Source of the DNA: Mycolicibacter virginiensis
GTDB taxonomy: Bacteria > Actinomycetota > Actinomycetes > Mycobacteriales > Mycobacteriaceae
Direction of reading: 5' to 3'
DNA length: 64,000 nt
NCBI RefSeq assembly: GCF_022374935.2
Contig: NZ_CP092430.2
Span: 4,216,001 to 4,280,000 of the forward strand
Part shown: piece after piece, positions 9,431 through 18,625 of the stretch
How positions within the stretch are numbered: the first letter of the stretch is position 1
Layout: the number at the start of each line of letters is the position of its first letter
Position numbers and translations under genes: made by a program
Notes under the pieces: model-generated
What the model saw: the letters and a program-made list of their open reading frames with translations, nothing else
Databases searched by the model: none
What the model was told of the DNA's origin: nothing

Positions 9431-9559
9431 GACGCGTCCTTCCCTCAGGTCGAGCTAGCAGGGGCATCGGTGGTCGCAAAACTGTATCCGGCAACCTCGC
9501 GCGAACGGCGTCATCCGTGCAATTCAGACGCCGCCCCACGTGAGCCGGATCATATTAAC

Positions 9560-9594
9560 TAGAACACGTTCTCAGTGTCAAAGAACACGTTTCA
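9560..9594 (-). promoter_or_regulatory. Pair of imperfect KstR boxes, mce4 promoter
   Basis: Two near-matches to TnnAACnnGTTnnA: 9560-9573 (TAGAACACGTTCTC, last base off) and 9581-9594 (AAGAACACGTTTCA, first base off). Their centres are 21 bp apart, two helical turns, so two dimers would bind the same DNA face. They lie 130-164 bases upstream of yrbE4A. Confidence 0.75.
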
Positions 9595-9619
9595 GCGAGA
9601 TTCCTGAGATATCCGCCCT

Positions 9620-9639
9620 GGTCACAACACATTGTGACC
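9620..9639. promoter_or_regulatory. Perfect 8-bp inverted repeat in the mce4 promoter region
   Basis: GGTCACAA-CACA-TTGTGACC, perfect 8-bp arms around four bases. It lies between two KstR-type sites and does not match KstR. It could be the operator of a second regulator; its identity is unknown. Confidence 0.5.
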
Positions 9640-9649
9640 TACGCCTCGC

Positions 9650-9663
9650 TGTAACGCGTTCTA
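9650..9663 (-). promoter_or_regulatory. KstR box
   Basis: TGTAACGCGTTCTA matches TnnAACnnGTTnnA at all fixed positions. It lies just past the hsd4A stop and upstream of yrbE4A, so it belongs to the mce4 promoter region. Confidence 0.8.
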
Positions 9664-9671
9664 ATTTTGTT

Positions 9672-10592
9672 CTAATCGCCGGACATCAGTTCGGACGCGG
9701 AGAAAGTCCGGGCCGGGTCCCGGCCGGCGAAGTAATTCGCCAGCGTGTCCGACAGCCCGGCCGGGTCCCAAGCCTGCCCATCGGCGCTGAACTTACGTTC
9801 CACCGTCGGCGCGGCCATCAGGGTTACCTCAGGTCCGTAGACCACGAAAACCTGACCGCTGACAGCAGCCGAGGCCGGGGATGCCAAGAACCGGACCAAC
9901 GTCACCACGTGCTCGGGCGACAGCGGGTCGATCTCGCCCTCACCGACCTTGGCCTCACCGAACACATCGGCGGTCATCGCGGTGCGGGCCCGCGGGCAGA
10001 TGGCATTGGCGGACACGCCGTAGCGGCTCAGCGCCCGGCTGGCCGACAGCGTCAGCGCGGTGATTCCCGCCTTGGCCGCTCCATAGTTGGCCTGTCCGAC
10101 CGGGCCCATCAGGCCGGCCTCCGACGAGGTGTTGATGATGCGGCCGTACACGGCGTTTTCGCCGCCCTCTGTGCCACTCTTGGCCTTCTGCCGCCAGTAA
10201 GCGGCCGCGTTGCGGGTCAACAGGAAGTGTCCACGAAGGTGGACCGCGATCACGGCGTCGAAGTCGTCGTCGGACATGTTGAACAACATCCGGTCGCGGG
10301 TGATCCCGGCATTGTTGACGACGATGTTCAGCCCGCCCAGGCCGTCGGCGGTGCTGACGAGTTCGTCGGCGGTGGACCGCTGACTGATGTCGCCGGCCGC
10401 CGGCACACCCTTGCCGCCGGCCGCGGCGATCTCGTCGATGACGTCGGAGGACTCCAGCGCCGGCGCGATGTCGTTGACGACCACCGTCGCCCCGGAGCGG
10501 GCCAACCCGATCGCCTCTGCTCGGCCCAGGCCGGCGGCCGCGCCGGTCACCACTGCGACCTTGCCGGTCAGGTCGATCGTGTTGTCAGTCAT
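9672..10592 (-). CDS. hsd4A: Hsd4A, side-chain 3-hydroxyacyl-CoA / 17-beta-hydroxysteroid dehydrogenase (SDR)
   Basis: 306 residues, ATG with AAGGAG upstream. Short-chain dehydrogenase: cofactor motif TGAAAGLG (about residues 16-23), NNAG (about 92-95), and catalytic Ser with YGAAK (about residues 155-175). The C-terminal extension (about 250-306) is longer than in simple SDRs, as in Hsd4A. Known role of the family: NAD-dependent oxidation of 3-hydroxyacyl-CoA intermediates during sterol side-chain beta-oxidation. Follows fdxD on the same strand after 80 bases, probably one transcript from the KstR box at 10989. Syntenic with Rv3502c. Confidence 0.92.
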   Translation of the reverse strand: MTDNTIDLTGKVAVVTGAAAGLGRAEAIGLARSGATVVVNDIAPALESSDVIDEIAAAGGKGVPAAGDISQRSTADELVSTADGLGGLNIVVNNAGITRDRMLFNMSDDDFDAVIAVHLRGHFLLTRNAAAYWRQKAKSGTEGGENAVYGRIINTSSEAGLMGPVGQANYGAAKAGITALTLSASRALSRYGVSANAICPRARTAMTADVFGEAKVGEGEIDPLSPEHVVTLVRFLASPASAAVSGQVFVVYGPEVTLMAAPTVERKFSADGQAWDPAGLSDTLANYFAGRDPARTFSASELMSGD

Positions 10593-10672
10593 TTACGCCG
10601 CTCCTTATGCATCACCGGCGCACTCGTCGTCACCGGCGGTTATGAATACCTCTAGTCGTTGCCCGTGGGAGG

Positions 10673-10867
10673 CTAGTCGTCGACGCGGCGCAGCGCGGCC
10701 CGCGGGCACTCGGCGATGGCCTGCTCGGCGTGGGCTTCCCGGTCGGCCGGGACGGGGGCGAGCTTGACCTCTGCCTGCTCGTCATCGTTCAGATCGAACA
10801 GGTCGGGGTCGATTCCGACGCAAATCGCGTTGCCCTCGCAACGATCCAGATCTACCTCAACTCGCAT
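10673..10867 (-). CDS. fdxD: FdxD, small [3Fe-4S] ferredoxin
   Basis: 64 residues from the ATG at 10867, which has AGGAG seven bases upstream; a longer in-frame start would add 30 residues unlike the family. Three cysteines, Cys10 and Cys16 (DRCEGNAIC) and Cys54 (AECP), match the [3Fe-4S] ferredoxins of actinobacteria that feed electrons to P450s or other oxidoreductases. The residue between the first Cys pair where a fourth ligand would sit is Asn13. It shares the divergent KstR-controlled promoter with chsE4, so its partner is probably a steroid P450 (CYP125 or CYP142); this is inference. Confidence 0.9.
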   Translation of the reverse strand: MRVEVDLDRCEGNAICVGIDPDLFDLNDDEQAEVKLAPVPADREAHAEQAIAECPRAALRRVDD

Positions 10868-10988
10868 GACATTCTCCTGTAAAAGCCCTGCGCCGACCGA
10901 GCGTTTCCGGCCGTCGTCATCCACTAGTGTCACCATACGATCCGACAGCTTCCCCACACGAGCCGCTAGGGCCGTTGGACCCCGGGAC

Positions 10989-11002
10989 TAGAACGTGTTA
11001 CA
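10989..11002. promoter_or_regulatory. KstR box between fdxD and chsE4
   Basis: TAGAACGTGTTACA, full match to TnnAACnnGTTnnA, in the 193-bp divergent spacer. Likely controls both fdxD-hsd4A and chsE4-chsE5. Confidence 0.85.
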
Positions 11003-11060
11003 ACGGGCTGTCGAACCAGAATCTTATCGTGACACCGATCACCAGCGAAGGACTCCCCCG

Positions 11061-12239
<1,179 letters not shown>

Positions 12240-12272
12240 CCACACACCCAAGGACTTTGGAGGCAAGGACTC

Positions 12273-13370
12273 ATGGACTTCACCACTACCGAAGCATCTG
12301 ACGACCTTTCGGGTCTGGTCGGCACCATCGTGGACGCGGTGTGCACACCGGAGCGTCAGCGTGAGCTCGACGCGTTGGAGCAGCGCTTCGACACCGAGCT
12401 GTGGCGCAAGCTGATCGACGCGGACGTCGTGTCCAGCGCGGCGAGCGAGACGCTGGGCGGCGGCGGGTTCGGCGTGCTGGAGCAGACGGCGATTCTGACC
12501 GCTCTCGGCCGCCAGCTAGCCGCGGTGCCCTACCTCGAGTCGGTGGTGCTGGCCGCCGAGACGCTGGCCAAGTTCGGCTCGGCCGAGCTGCAGCAGGCCT
12601 GGGGTGCCCCTGCCGCGGCCGGCGAGAAGATCCTCACCATCGCCCTCGACGGCGAGATGGGCGAAGGCCCGGTTCGGGCTGCCGCCGCTGGTGATGGCTT
12701 CCGCCTCACCGGTACTCGCACCCAGGTCGGTTTCGCTTCGGTGGCTGACGCGTTCCTGGTGGCTGCCGAAACCGATTCGGGCGCAGCGGTGTTCCTGGTC
12801 GCAGCCTCCGACCCCGGCGTGACGGTGACGTCGCTGGCCACCACCGGACGGGGCAGCGTGGGTCACCTGGAGCTCTCCGGGGTCGAGGTGGAGGCCGGCC
12901 GCCTGGTCGGTGGCGCCGACGTGCTCGACCACCTGGTCAGCGTGGCGGCCCTGGGCCACAGCGCCTACCAGCTGGGAGTGTTGGAGCGCGGCCTGGCCAT
13001 GACCGCCGAATACGCCCGCGAGCGTGAGCAGTTCGACAAGCCGATCGGCAGCTTCCAGGCGGTGTCGCAGCGGCTGGCCGACGGCTACATCGACGTCAAG
13101 GGCCTGCGCCTGACGCTGACCCAGGCGGCGTGGCGGGTCAGCGAAGGTCTGCCGGCGACCACCCAGGTGGCCACCGCCGCATTCTGGGCGGCCGAGGCCG
13201 GCCACCGGGTGGCGCACAGCATCGTTCACATCCACGGCGGAGTCGGTATCGACATCGACCACCCGATCCACCGCTACTTCCTGGCCGCCAAGCAGACCGA
13301 GTTCGCGCTTGGCGGCGCCACCGGACAGCTGCTGGCGATCGGCCGCGAACTGGCCGAAACGCCGGCGTAG
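12273..13370 (+). CDS. chsE5: ChsE5 (FadE27), acyl-CoA dehydrogenase partner subunit
   Basis: 365 residues, ATG with GGAGG/AAGGA upstream. Acyl-CoA dehydrogenase fold with shorter middle domain; conserved C-terminal motifs REQFDKPIGSFQAVSQRLAD and HIHGGVGIDIDHPIHRYF. The pairing with ChsE4 and the divergent sequence fit the heteromeric ACADs of steroid-degrading actinobacteria. Its TAG stop is the first three bases of a tandem hairpin repeat, so transcription probably ends directly after the gene. Syntenic with Rv3505. Confidence 0.93.
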   Translation: MDFTTTEASDDLSGLVGTIVDAVCTPERQRELDALEQRFDTELWRKLIDADVVSSAASETLGGGGFGVLEQTAILTALGRQLAAVPYLESVVLAAETLAKFGSAELQQAWGAPAAAGEKILTIALDGEMGEGPVRAAAAGDGFRLTGTRTQVGFASVADAFLVAAETDSGAAVFLVAASDPGVTVTSLATTGRGSVGHLELSGVEVEAGRLVGGADVLDHLVSVAALGHSAYQLGVLERGLAMTAEYAREREQFDKPIGSFQAVSQRLADGYIDVKGLRLTLTQAAWRVSEGLPATTQVATAAFWAAEAGHRVAHSIVHIHGGVGIDIDHPIHRYFLAAKQTEFALGGATGQLLAIGRELAETPA

Positions 13371-13492
13371 CGGCGATCGCAAGCGCGACGAAGTCACGCG
13401 CCGCGGGTCGCCGCCATGTACCTAGCGGCGATCGCAAGCGCGACGAAGTCACGCGCCGCGGCTTAGCCGCCATGTACCTAGCGGCTAAGCCG
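13368..13492. terminator. Tandem repeat forming two hairpins between convergent genes
   Basis: Two direct copies of a 55/56-base unit (13368-13422 and 13423-13478) plus seven bases of a third. Each unit's end forms a hairpin with the same loop CATGTACCTA. In the second (13459-13492) a 12-bp stem CGGCTTAGCCGC pairs with GCGGCTAAGCCG. In the first the stem is TCGCCGC with GCGGCGA (13408-13430). No T-tract follows. Placed between chsE5 (+) and a minus-strand gene, it probably acts as a two-way terminator. Confidence 0.65.
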
Positions 13493-13498
13493 GACCGC

Positions 13499-14008
13499 TC
13501 AGCGGTTCAGCGCATCCCCGAACGTCACCTTGAACCCGGGCAGGTCTGTCAGGGCCACGGTCGCGTCATACGTCCGGTCGTATCCGGTGTGGCTGAGCTT
13601 CCAGCCGTCGGCGGTACGGCGGTAGGTGTCGTGATAGAAACCTGCCCCGATCAGCATCAGGTTGACGTCGGGAACGATCACCCGGTCCTGCAGGTACCAG
13701 ATGCCGGTGGCGGTGTCCGGGCCGGTGAGGGTGATCTCGGGATGGTTGACCCGGTGCTCAGTGATGACATTGCCGGGAAGCGAGTTCCGCATGAACTCCA
13801 CCAACGAGTCACGGTCGGCGAACGTGTGGTTGCTGCCCATCGACTGGCCGTAGGCGGCGGTGACGTCCTCGGCCAGGGTGGCCGCGAAGTCGTCCCAGTG
13901 CTTGGTGTCCAATGCCCGCATGTAGCGGTACTTGACCTGCTTGATCTCGTCGATGTCGGCGATATTCTTCAGAGCTGCGATGGCGTCGAAAGCCTGCGAA
14001 TCAGTCAC
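13499..14008 (-). CDS. SnoaL-like / NTF2-fold protein
   Basis: 169 residues from a GTG start. The sequence fits the SnoaL-like (NTF2-fold) family: helix VKYRYMRALDTKHWDDFAATLAEDV, a strand region with ITLTGPDTATGIWYLQDRV, and WKLSHTGYDRTY near the C-terminus. Such proteins are small cone-shaped enzymes (isomerases, hydratases, cyclases) or ligand binders; the substrate cannot be read from sequence. Its location among side-chain genes suggests a steroid or acyl-CoA intermediate. It is divergent from fadD17 with only 29 bases between start codons. Confidence 0.8.
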   Translation of the reverse strand: MTDSQAFDAIAALKNIADIDEIKQVKYRYMRALDTKHWDDFAATLAEDVTAAYGQSMGSNHTFADRDSLVEFMRNSLPGNVITEHRVNHPEITLTGPDTATGIWYLQDRVIVPDVNLMLIGAGFYHDTYRRTADGWKLSHTGYDRTYDATVALTDLPGFKVTFGDALNR

Positions 14009-14037
14009 CGCTCTATTGCATCACTAATCTGATCACC

Positions 14038-15555
14038 ATGTCAGTACCCGCCCAGATCGACCAACAGTCCACCGTCACAGCACTGCTGGCGCAAGTCGCC
14101 GAGGTGGACGACCGCGGTGTCTTCTACGAGGACACCTTCGTCAGCTGGCGAGACCACATCGCCGCGGGCGCCCGGCTCGGTGCCGCGTTGCGGGCCCGCC
14201 TCGATCCGGACAAACCACCACATGTCGGTGTGCTGCTGGGCAATACGCCGTTCTTCTCCACGATGCTGGTGGCGGCGGCACTGACCGGCATCGTGCCGGT
14301 GGGCTTGAACCCCACCCGCCGGGGCGCAGCTCTGGAACGCGACGTGGCCCACGCAGACTGCCAGCTGGTTCTGGCCGACAACACCGCAGACGTCACGCTT
14401 CCCGGCATGATCGATGTCGAATCACCCTCGTGGCAATCGGAATTGGCCGGATATGACGGCACACCGGTGAGCTTCCGGGAGGCCGACCCCGACGAGCTGT
14501 TCATGCTCATCTTCACCTCGGGCACCAGCGGCGACCCAAAGGCGGTGCGCTGCACGCAGTGGAAGGCGGCGTTCCCGGGGGTGATGCTCTCGCAACGGTT
14601 CGGGCTGGGGACCTCCGACGTCTGCTACCTGTCGATGCCGCTGTTTCACTCCAACGCGGTGATGGCGGGCTGGTCGGTAGCGGTGGCCGCCGGTGCATCA
14701 GTCGCGTTGCGCCGCAAGTTCTCCGCCTCCGGGTTCATTTCCGACGTGCGCCGCTTCGGCGCCACCTACGCCAATTACGTCGGAAAACCACTGTCGTACG
14801 TGCTGGCCACCCCGGCGCAGCCCGACGACGCCGACAACCCGCTGCGACTTCTTTACGGCAACGAGGGCGCACCCCGGGATCTGGAGCGGTTCGCGGCTCG
14901 GTTCGGCTGCACCGTGATCGACGCCTTCGGCTCCACCGAGGGCGGGGTGGCGATCGGGCGCACCCCGGACACCCCGGCCGGCGCGCTGGGGCCGCTGATC
15001 GACGGGAATACCATCATCGACGTCGAGACCGGCGAAGAGTGCCCGCCTGGGGTGGTCGGCGAGCTGGTGAATGCCAGTGGGCGCGGCCAATTCCGCGGCT
15101 ACTACCGCGATCCCGAGGCCGAGGCGCAGCGGATGGCCGGCGGGATCTACCACTCCGGCGACCTGGCCTACCGTGACGAGGCCGGCTACGCCTACTTCGC
15201 CGGCCGTCTCGGCGACTGGATGCGGGTGGACGGCGAGAACCTGGGTACCGCACCGATCGAGCGGATCCTGCTGCGCCACAACGCCGTCGCCCAGGTCGCG
15301 GTGTATCCCATTCCGGACCCCGCGGTGGGTGATCAGGTGATGGCCGCGCTGGTTCTGGCCCGCGGCGCGTCGTTCGACGCCGACGACTTCCGCGCGTTCC
15401 TGGCCGAGCAGCCCGATCTGGGCCCCAAGCAGTGGCCGTCGTATGTGCGGGTAGCCGAGGAATTGCCGCGCACCGAGACGTTCAAGGTGCTCAAGCGGGT
15501 GTTATCCGCCGAGGCCACCGAGTGCGGCGATCCGGTGTTCCGGATCTCCCGGTAG
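14038..15555 (+). CDS. fadD17: FadD17, acyl-CoA ligase
   Basis: 505 residues, ATG, no obvious Shine-Dalgarno, so possibly leaderless. ANL-superfamily adenylating enzyme: ATP/AMP motif MLIFTSGTSGDPKAVR (about 157-172), DAFGSTEGG (about 297-305), hinge region GRLGDWMRVDGEN, and the C-terminal lysine region TFKVLKRVL. FadD17 in Mtb activates shortened sterol side-chain acids to CoA esters. It follows chsE4-chsE5 as in Mtb (Rv3506), but a SnoaL-like gene is inserted between. No KstR box was seen in the short upstream spacer. Confidence 0.9.
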   Translation: MSVPAQIDQQSTVTALLAQVAEVDDRGVFYEDTFVSWRDHIAAGARLGAALRARLDPDKPPHVGVLLGNTPFFSTMLVAAALTGIVPVGLNPTRRGAALERDVAHADCQLVLADNTADVTLPGMIDVESPSWQSELAGYDGTPVSFREADPDELFMLIFTSGTSGDPKAVRCTQWKAAFPGVMLSQRFGLGTSDVCYLSMPLFHSNAVMAGWSVAVAAGASVALRRKFSASGFISDVRRFGATYANYVGKPLSYVLATPAQPDDADNPLRLLYGNEGAPRDLERFAARFGCTVIDAFGSTEGGVAIGRTPDTPAGALGPLIDGNTIIDVETGEECPPGVVGELVNASGRGQFRGYYRDPEAEAQRMAGGIYHSGDLAYRDEAGYAYFAGRLGDWMRVDGENLGTAPIERILLRHNAVAQVAVYPIPDPAVGDQVMAALVLARGASFDADDFRAFLAEQPDLGPKQWPSYVRVAEELPRTETFKVLKRVLSAEATECGDPVFRISR

Positions 15556-15567
15556 CAGGCTGTCCTT

Positions 15568-16056
15568 TCACGAGATGACATCCCAGCCTTGGCTCGGATC
15601 GCCGTTGCAGTAGCGGGAGGACACCCATGTCCCCGGCGCCGGACCGCCCAGGACAGTGAGGCAGTACCAGCCGGTGTCGTTCTTGACCTGGCCGTTGGGA
15701 TCGATGTTCCAGTTCTGGGGCCACAATCCGGCACACGGTCCTAGGTGCGCGAACATACCGCCGGTGGTCGAAGCCACCGCCTGATTGATCAGGCATCCCC
15801 CGGGGAAGGCCACGTTCTGCAACTGCCTGCCGTTGAGGTACCACCGCTGGGAGTCCGAACCGTCGCACGGGTTGATCACCACCGCGGCGAAATAGTTCGC
15901 GCTGGGGGCGTCCAGACAGAAATCGCCCAGCCGGCTACCCAACCCGACCGGGCCATCGGCGGCCGCCACGCCGGCGATACCCACCGCGACGCACAGCACC
16001 GTACCGGCCACAGCAAGGACCCGGCCGACACCGCCTATCACGCGCAACCGATGCAT
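15568..16056 (-). CDS. Secreted ricin-type beta-trefoil lectin-like protein
   Basis: 162 residues from the ATG at 16056 (GGAG six bases upstream; the frame is open further upstream). An N-terminal signal peptide (about residues 1-32, Ala/Val-rich, AAA before DGPVG) indicates export. The mature part has paired Cys residues and beta-trefoil features (DSQRWYLNGRQLQN, PQNWNIDPNGQVKN, WYCLTVLGG), the QxW pattern of ricin B-type lectins, with about six Cys. Probably binds carbohydrate outside the cell; target unknown. It has no counterpart in the Mtb sterol cluster and is convergent with fadD17. Confidence 0.7.
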   Translation of the reverse strand: MHRLRVIGGVGRVLAVAGTVLCVAVGIAGVAAADGPVGLGSRLGDFCLDAPSANYFAAVVINPCDGSDSQRWYLNGRQLQNVAFPGGCLINQAVASTTGGMFAHLGPCAGLWPQNWNIDPNGQVKNDTGWYCLTVLGGPAPGTWVSSRYCNGDPSQGWDVIS

Positions 16057-16230
16057 TGTTGGCTCCATCTTCTCGGCCCCGTCCAGCCCCGTCACCCCAG
16101 GTGATCAGCAACTCCTACCACCATGGCCGCCGTCGACGAGCCGCAAATGACGAATTGCCCACTCCGGTTCCGGCGGGGCGCGCGGTGTGGCCACCGCCGT
16201 TTCGAGCCCCAAGCGCGCAATACTGAATCA

Positions 16231-17025
16231 ATGCCTGCTGCCCGCCGCATGCTCGTCGCAGTCCTGGCCGCCGCCCTGGCCTTACCTCTGGCCCTGGCCT
16301 CCCCCGCCTCCGCAGAGTCCCTGCAGGCCAGCTTCGCGCAGCTGGCCAACACCATTCCCGCCAACATCGGCATCGCCTACGCCCCGGCCGGCCAGAACGG
16401 AGCGGGCACACTGGGCAGCCTGCAGAACGGGGTGGCGTGGTCGTCGATCAAGGTTCCCCTGGCTATCGCGGCGATCCACGCCAACGTCGCGAACGCCAAA
16501 GACCTGGCGGCGCGTGCTGTTACCGCGTCCGACAATGACGCCGCCGAGAAGTTGTGGTCAGAGTTGGGGCCCGCACCGCAGGCAGCCCAGCAGGTTCAGG
16601 CTGTCCTGCGGGCAGGCGGCGACGCCGGTACCGCCGTGGAATCCCGACGATTGCGGCCTGAATTCAGCGCGTTCGGTCAGACCCAGTGGCCGCTGGCCCG
16701 CCAGGCCGTGTTCGCCGCCCACCTGCCCTGTATGGCAGTTGCCTCACCCGTTGTCAGCTTGATGCGCAACACGGTTCCCGACCAGCGCTGGGGGCTGGCA
16801 AGCCTCAACGTCCCCAGCAAGGCGGGGTGGGGTCCTGGTCGGGGCGGGGGCTATCTGGTGCGCCAGTTCGGCGTGGTGCATGCGCCGGCCGGCGACCTCG
16901 GGGTGGCGCTGGCCGCCGAACCCAAGGACGGCAGCTTCGAATCCGGGATTGCGGCGCTCAACCAGATGACCCAGTGGCTCAGTGCCCATGCCGCCGAGCT
17001 ACCGGGTGGCCGCTGCGCGGGGTAG
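16231..17025 (+). CDS. Secreted beta-lactamase-fold serine hydrolase-like protein
   Basis: 264 residues from the ATG at 16231. A signal peptide (residues 1-29, ending SPASAES) precedes a domain with the three landmarks of penicillin-recognising enzymes: SxxK at Ser71-Ser-Ile-Lys74, SDN at Ser100-Asp-Asn102, and a KAG element (SKAGWG) in the place of the KTG box. Overall size matches class A beta-lactamase-like proteins, but the Glu166-type loop is not evident. It could be a divergent beta-lactamase, a D,D-peptidase-like protein or a lipoprotein relative; hydrolytic activity is unproven. Confidence 0.7.
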   Translation: MPAARRMLVAVLAAALALPLALASPASAESLQASFAQLANTIPANIGIAYAPAGQNGAGTLGSLQNGVAWSSIKVPLAIAAIHANVANAKDLAARAVTASDNDAAEKLWSELGPAPQAAQQVQAVLRAGGDAGTAVESRRLRPEFSAFGQTQWPLARQAVFAAHLPCMAVASPVVSLMRNTVPDQRWGLASLNVPSKAGWGPGRGGGYLVRQFGVVHAPAGDLGVALAAEPKDGSFESGIAALNQMTQWLSAHAAELPGGRCAG

Positions 17026-17068
17026 TTTGGCGGCTAACCACGTGTTACCCGCGAGTAGGAGATCACCC

Positions 17069-18622
17069 ATGCCCGCCCCATCCGCCGCAGATTTCGACCG
17101 GCTGCGTCAACTGTCCGCCATCGACGACATCGATGCGCGGCAGTCGAAGACCATCGACGAGGTCTTCACCGGTAAGCCGCTGACCACCATTCCGGTCGGC
17201 AACGCCGAGGACGTGACGGCGGCATTCGCCAAGGCCCGCGCGGCGCAGCGCACCTGGGCGGCGCGCGGCGTCAAAGAGCGCAGCGCGATCATCGAGCGCT
17301 ACCGCGATCTGGTGATCGCAAACCGGGACTTCCTGATGGACGTCTGCCAGGCCGAGACCGGCAAGGCGCGGTCGGCGGCCCAGGAGGAGATCCTCGACAT
17401 CATGCTCAACGCGCGCTACTACGCGCGCCAGGCCACCAAGTTGCTGGCCTCCAAGCGAGTGCCTGGGCTGCTGCCCGGCATCGTCAAGACCGTGATCAAC
17501 CACCACCCCAAGGGCGTGGTGGGCGTGATCGCGCCGTGGAACTACCCGATGACGTTGTCGATCTCCGATGCCATCCCCGCGCTGCTGGCCGGCAACGCAG
17601 TGGTGGTCAAGCCGGACAGCCAGACCCCGTACTGCACGCTGGCCAACGCCGAACTGCTGTATCAGGCCGGTCTGCCGCGCGACTTGTTCGCGGTGGTGCC
17701 CGGCCCGGGTTCGGTGGTCGGCACCGCGATCGTGCAGCAATGCGACTACCTGATGTTCACCGGTTCCAGCGCCACCGGCCGCACCCTGGCCGAGCAGTGC
17801 GGCTCCCGGCTGATCGGCTTCTCCGCCGAACTGGGCGGCAAGAACCCGATGATCGTCACCAAGGGCGCCAACCTGTCCGAAGTCGCCAAGGCCGCCACCC
17901 GCGCCTGTTTCTCCAACGCCGGGCAGTTGTGCATCTCGATCGAGCGGATCTACGTCGAGCGTGACGTCGCCGACGAGTTCGCCACGAAGTTCGCCGAGCA
18001 GGTGCGCGCCATGAAACTGTCTAGCAGCTACGACTTCACCGCCGACATGGGCAGCTTGATCTCCGAAGACCAGATCAAGACGATCTCCAACCACGTCGAC
18101 GACGCGAAGGCCAAGGGCGCCAAGGTTATCGCCGGCGGAAATGCCCGCCCGGACATCGGGCCGCTGTTCTACGAGCCCACGGTGCTGACCGACGTCACCG
18201 ACGAGATGGAGTGCGGGCGCAACGAGACGTTCGGCCCGGTCGTCTCTATCTACCCCGTCGACAGCGTCGAAGAGGCGATCGCGAAGGCCAACGACACCGA
18301 ATACGGGTTGAATGCCAGCGTGTGGGCCGCTAGCAAGGCCCAGGGTGAGGCGATCGCCGCGCGCATCAAGTCCGGCACCGTCAACGTCGACGAAGGCTAC
18401 GCGCTGGCCTTCGGCAGCACCGCCGCGCCGATGGGCGGCATGAAGGCCTCCGGGGTGGGGCGTCGCCACGGCGCCGACGGCATCCTGAAATACACCGAGT
18501 CGCAGACGGTCTCGACGGCCCGGGTGCTGAATCTGGACCCGCCGCTGGGGATCTCGGCTCCGGTGTGGCAGAAGTTGCTGACCCCGATGATCCGCATGGT
18601 GCAGGCGCTACCGGGCCGGTAG
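17069..18622 (+). CDS. gabD2: Succinate-semialdehyde dehydrogenase (GabD2-like)
   Basis: 517 residues from the ATG at 17069 with TAGGAG upstream. Aldehyde dehydrogenase superfamily: VIAPWNYPMTLS (about 156-167), Rossmann element MFTGSSATG, catalytic Glu in FSAELGGKNP, and catalytic Cys in NAGQLCISIER. It resembles Mtb GabD2 (Rv1731) along its length, including the PLFYEPTVLTDV and GRRHGADGILKYTESQT segments. Predicted reaction: NADP-linked oxidation of succinic semialdehyde to succinate. In Mtb the gene is not in the sterol cluster, so this is a relocated or additional copy. No KstR box upstream. Confidence 0.85.
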   Translation: MPAPSAADFDRLRQLSAIDDIDARQSKTIDEVFTGKPLTTIPVGNAEDVTAAFAKARAAQRTWAARGVKERSAIIERYRDLVIANRDFLMDVCQAETGKARSAAQEEILDIMLNARYYARQATKLLASKRVPGLLPGIVKTVINHHPKGVVGVIAPWNYPMTLSISDAIPALLAGNAVVVKPDSQTPYCTLANAELLYQAGLPRDLFAVVPGPGSVVGTAIVQQCDYLMFTGSSATGRTLAEQCGSRLIGFSAELGGKNPMIVTKGANLSEVAKAATRACFSNAGQLCISIERIYVERDVADEFATKFAEQVRAMKLSSSYDFTADMGSLISEDQIKTISNHVDDAKAKGAKVIAGGNARPDIGPLFYEPTVLTDVTDEMECGRNETFGPVVSIYPVDSVEEAIAKANDTEYGLNASVWAASKAQGEAIAARIKSGTVNVDEGYALAFGSTAAPMGGMKASGVGRRHGADGILKYTESQTVSTARVLNLDPPLGISAPVWQKLLTPMIRMVQALPGR

Positions 18623-18625
18623 CGC

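Noticed and set aside
8670..9539. Upstream extension of the yrbE4B frame to 9539
   Set aside because: The extension runs through yrbE4A in another frame and is Arg/Pro-rich; the ATG at 8669 gives the expected 280-residue permease.
17035..17047. TAACCACGTGTTA before the aldehyde dehydrogenase, considered as a KstR box
   Set aside because: The AAC and GTT half-sites are too far apart for TnnAACnnGTTnnA, and the palindrome is imperfect.
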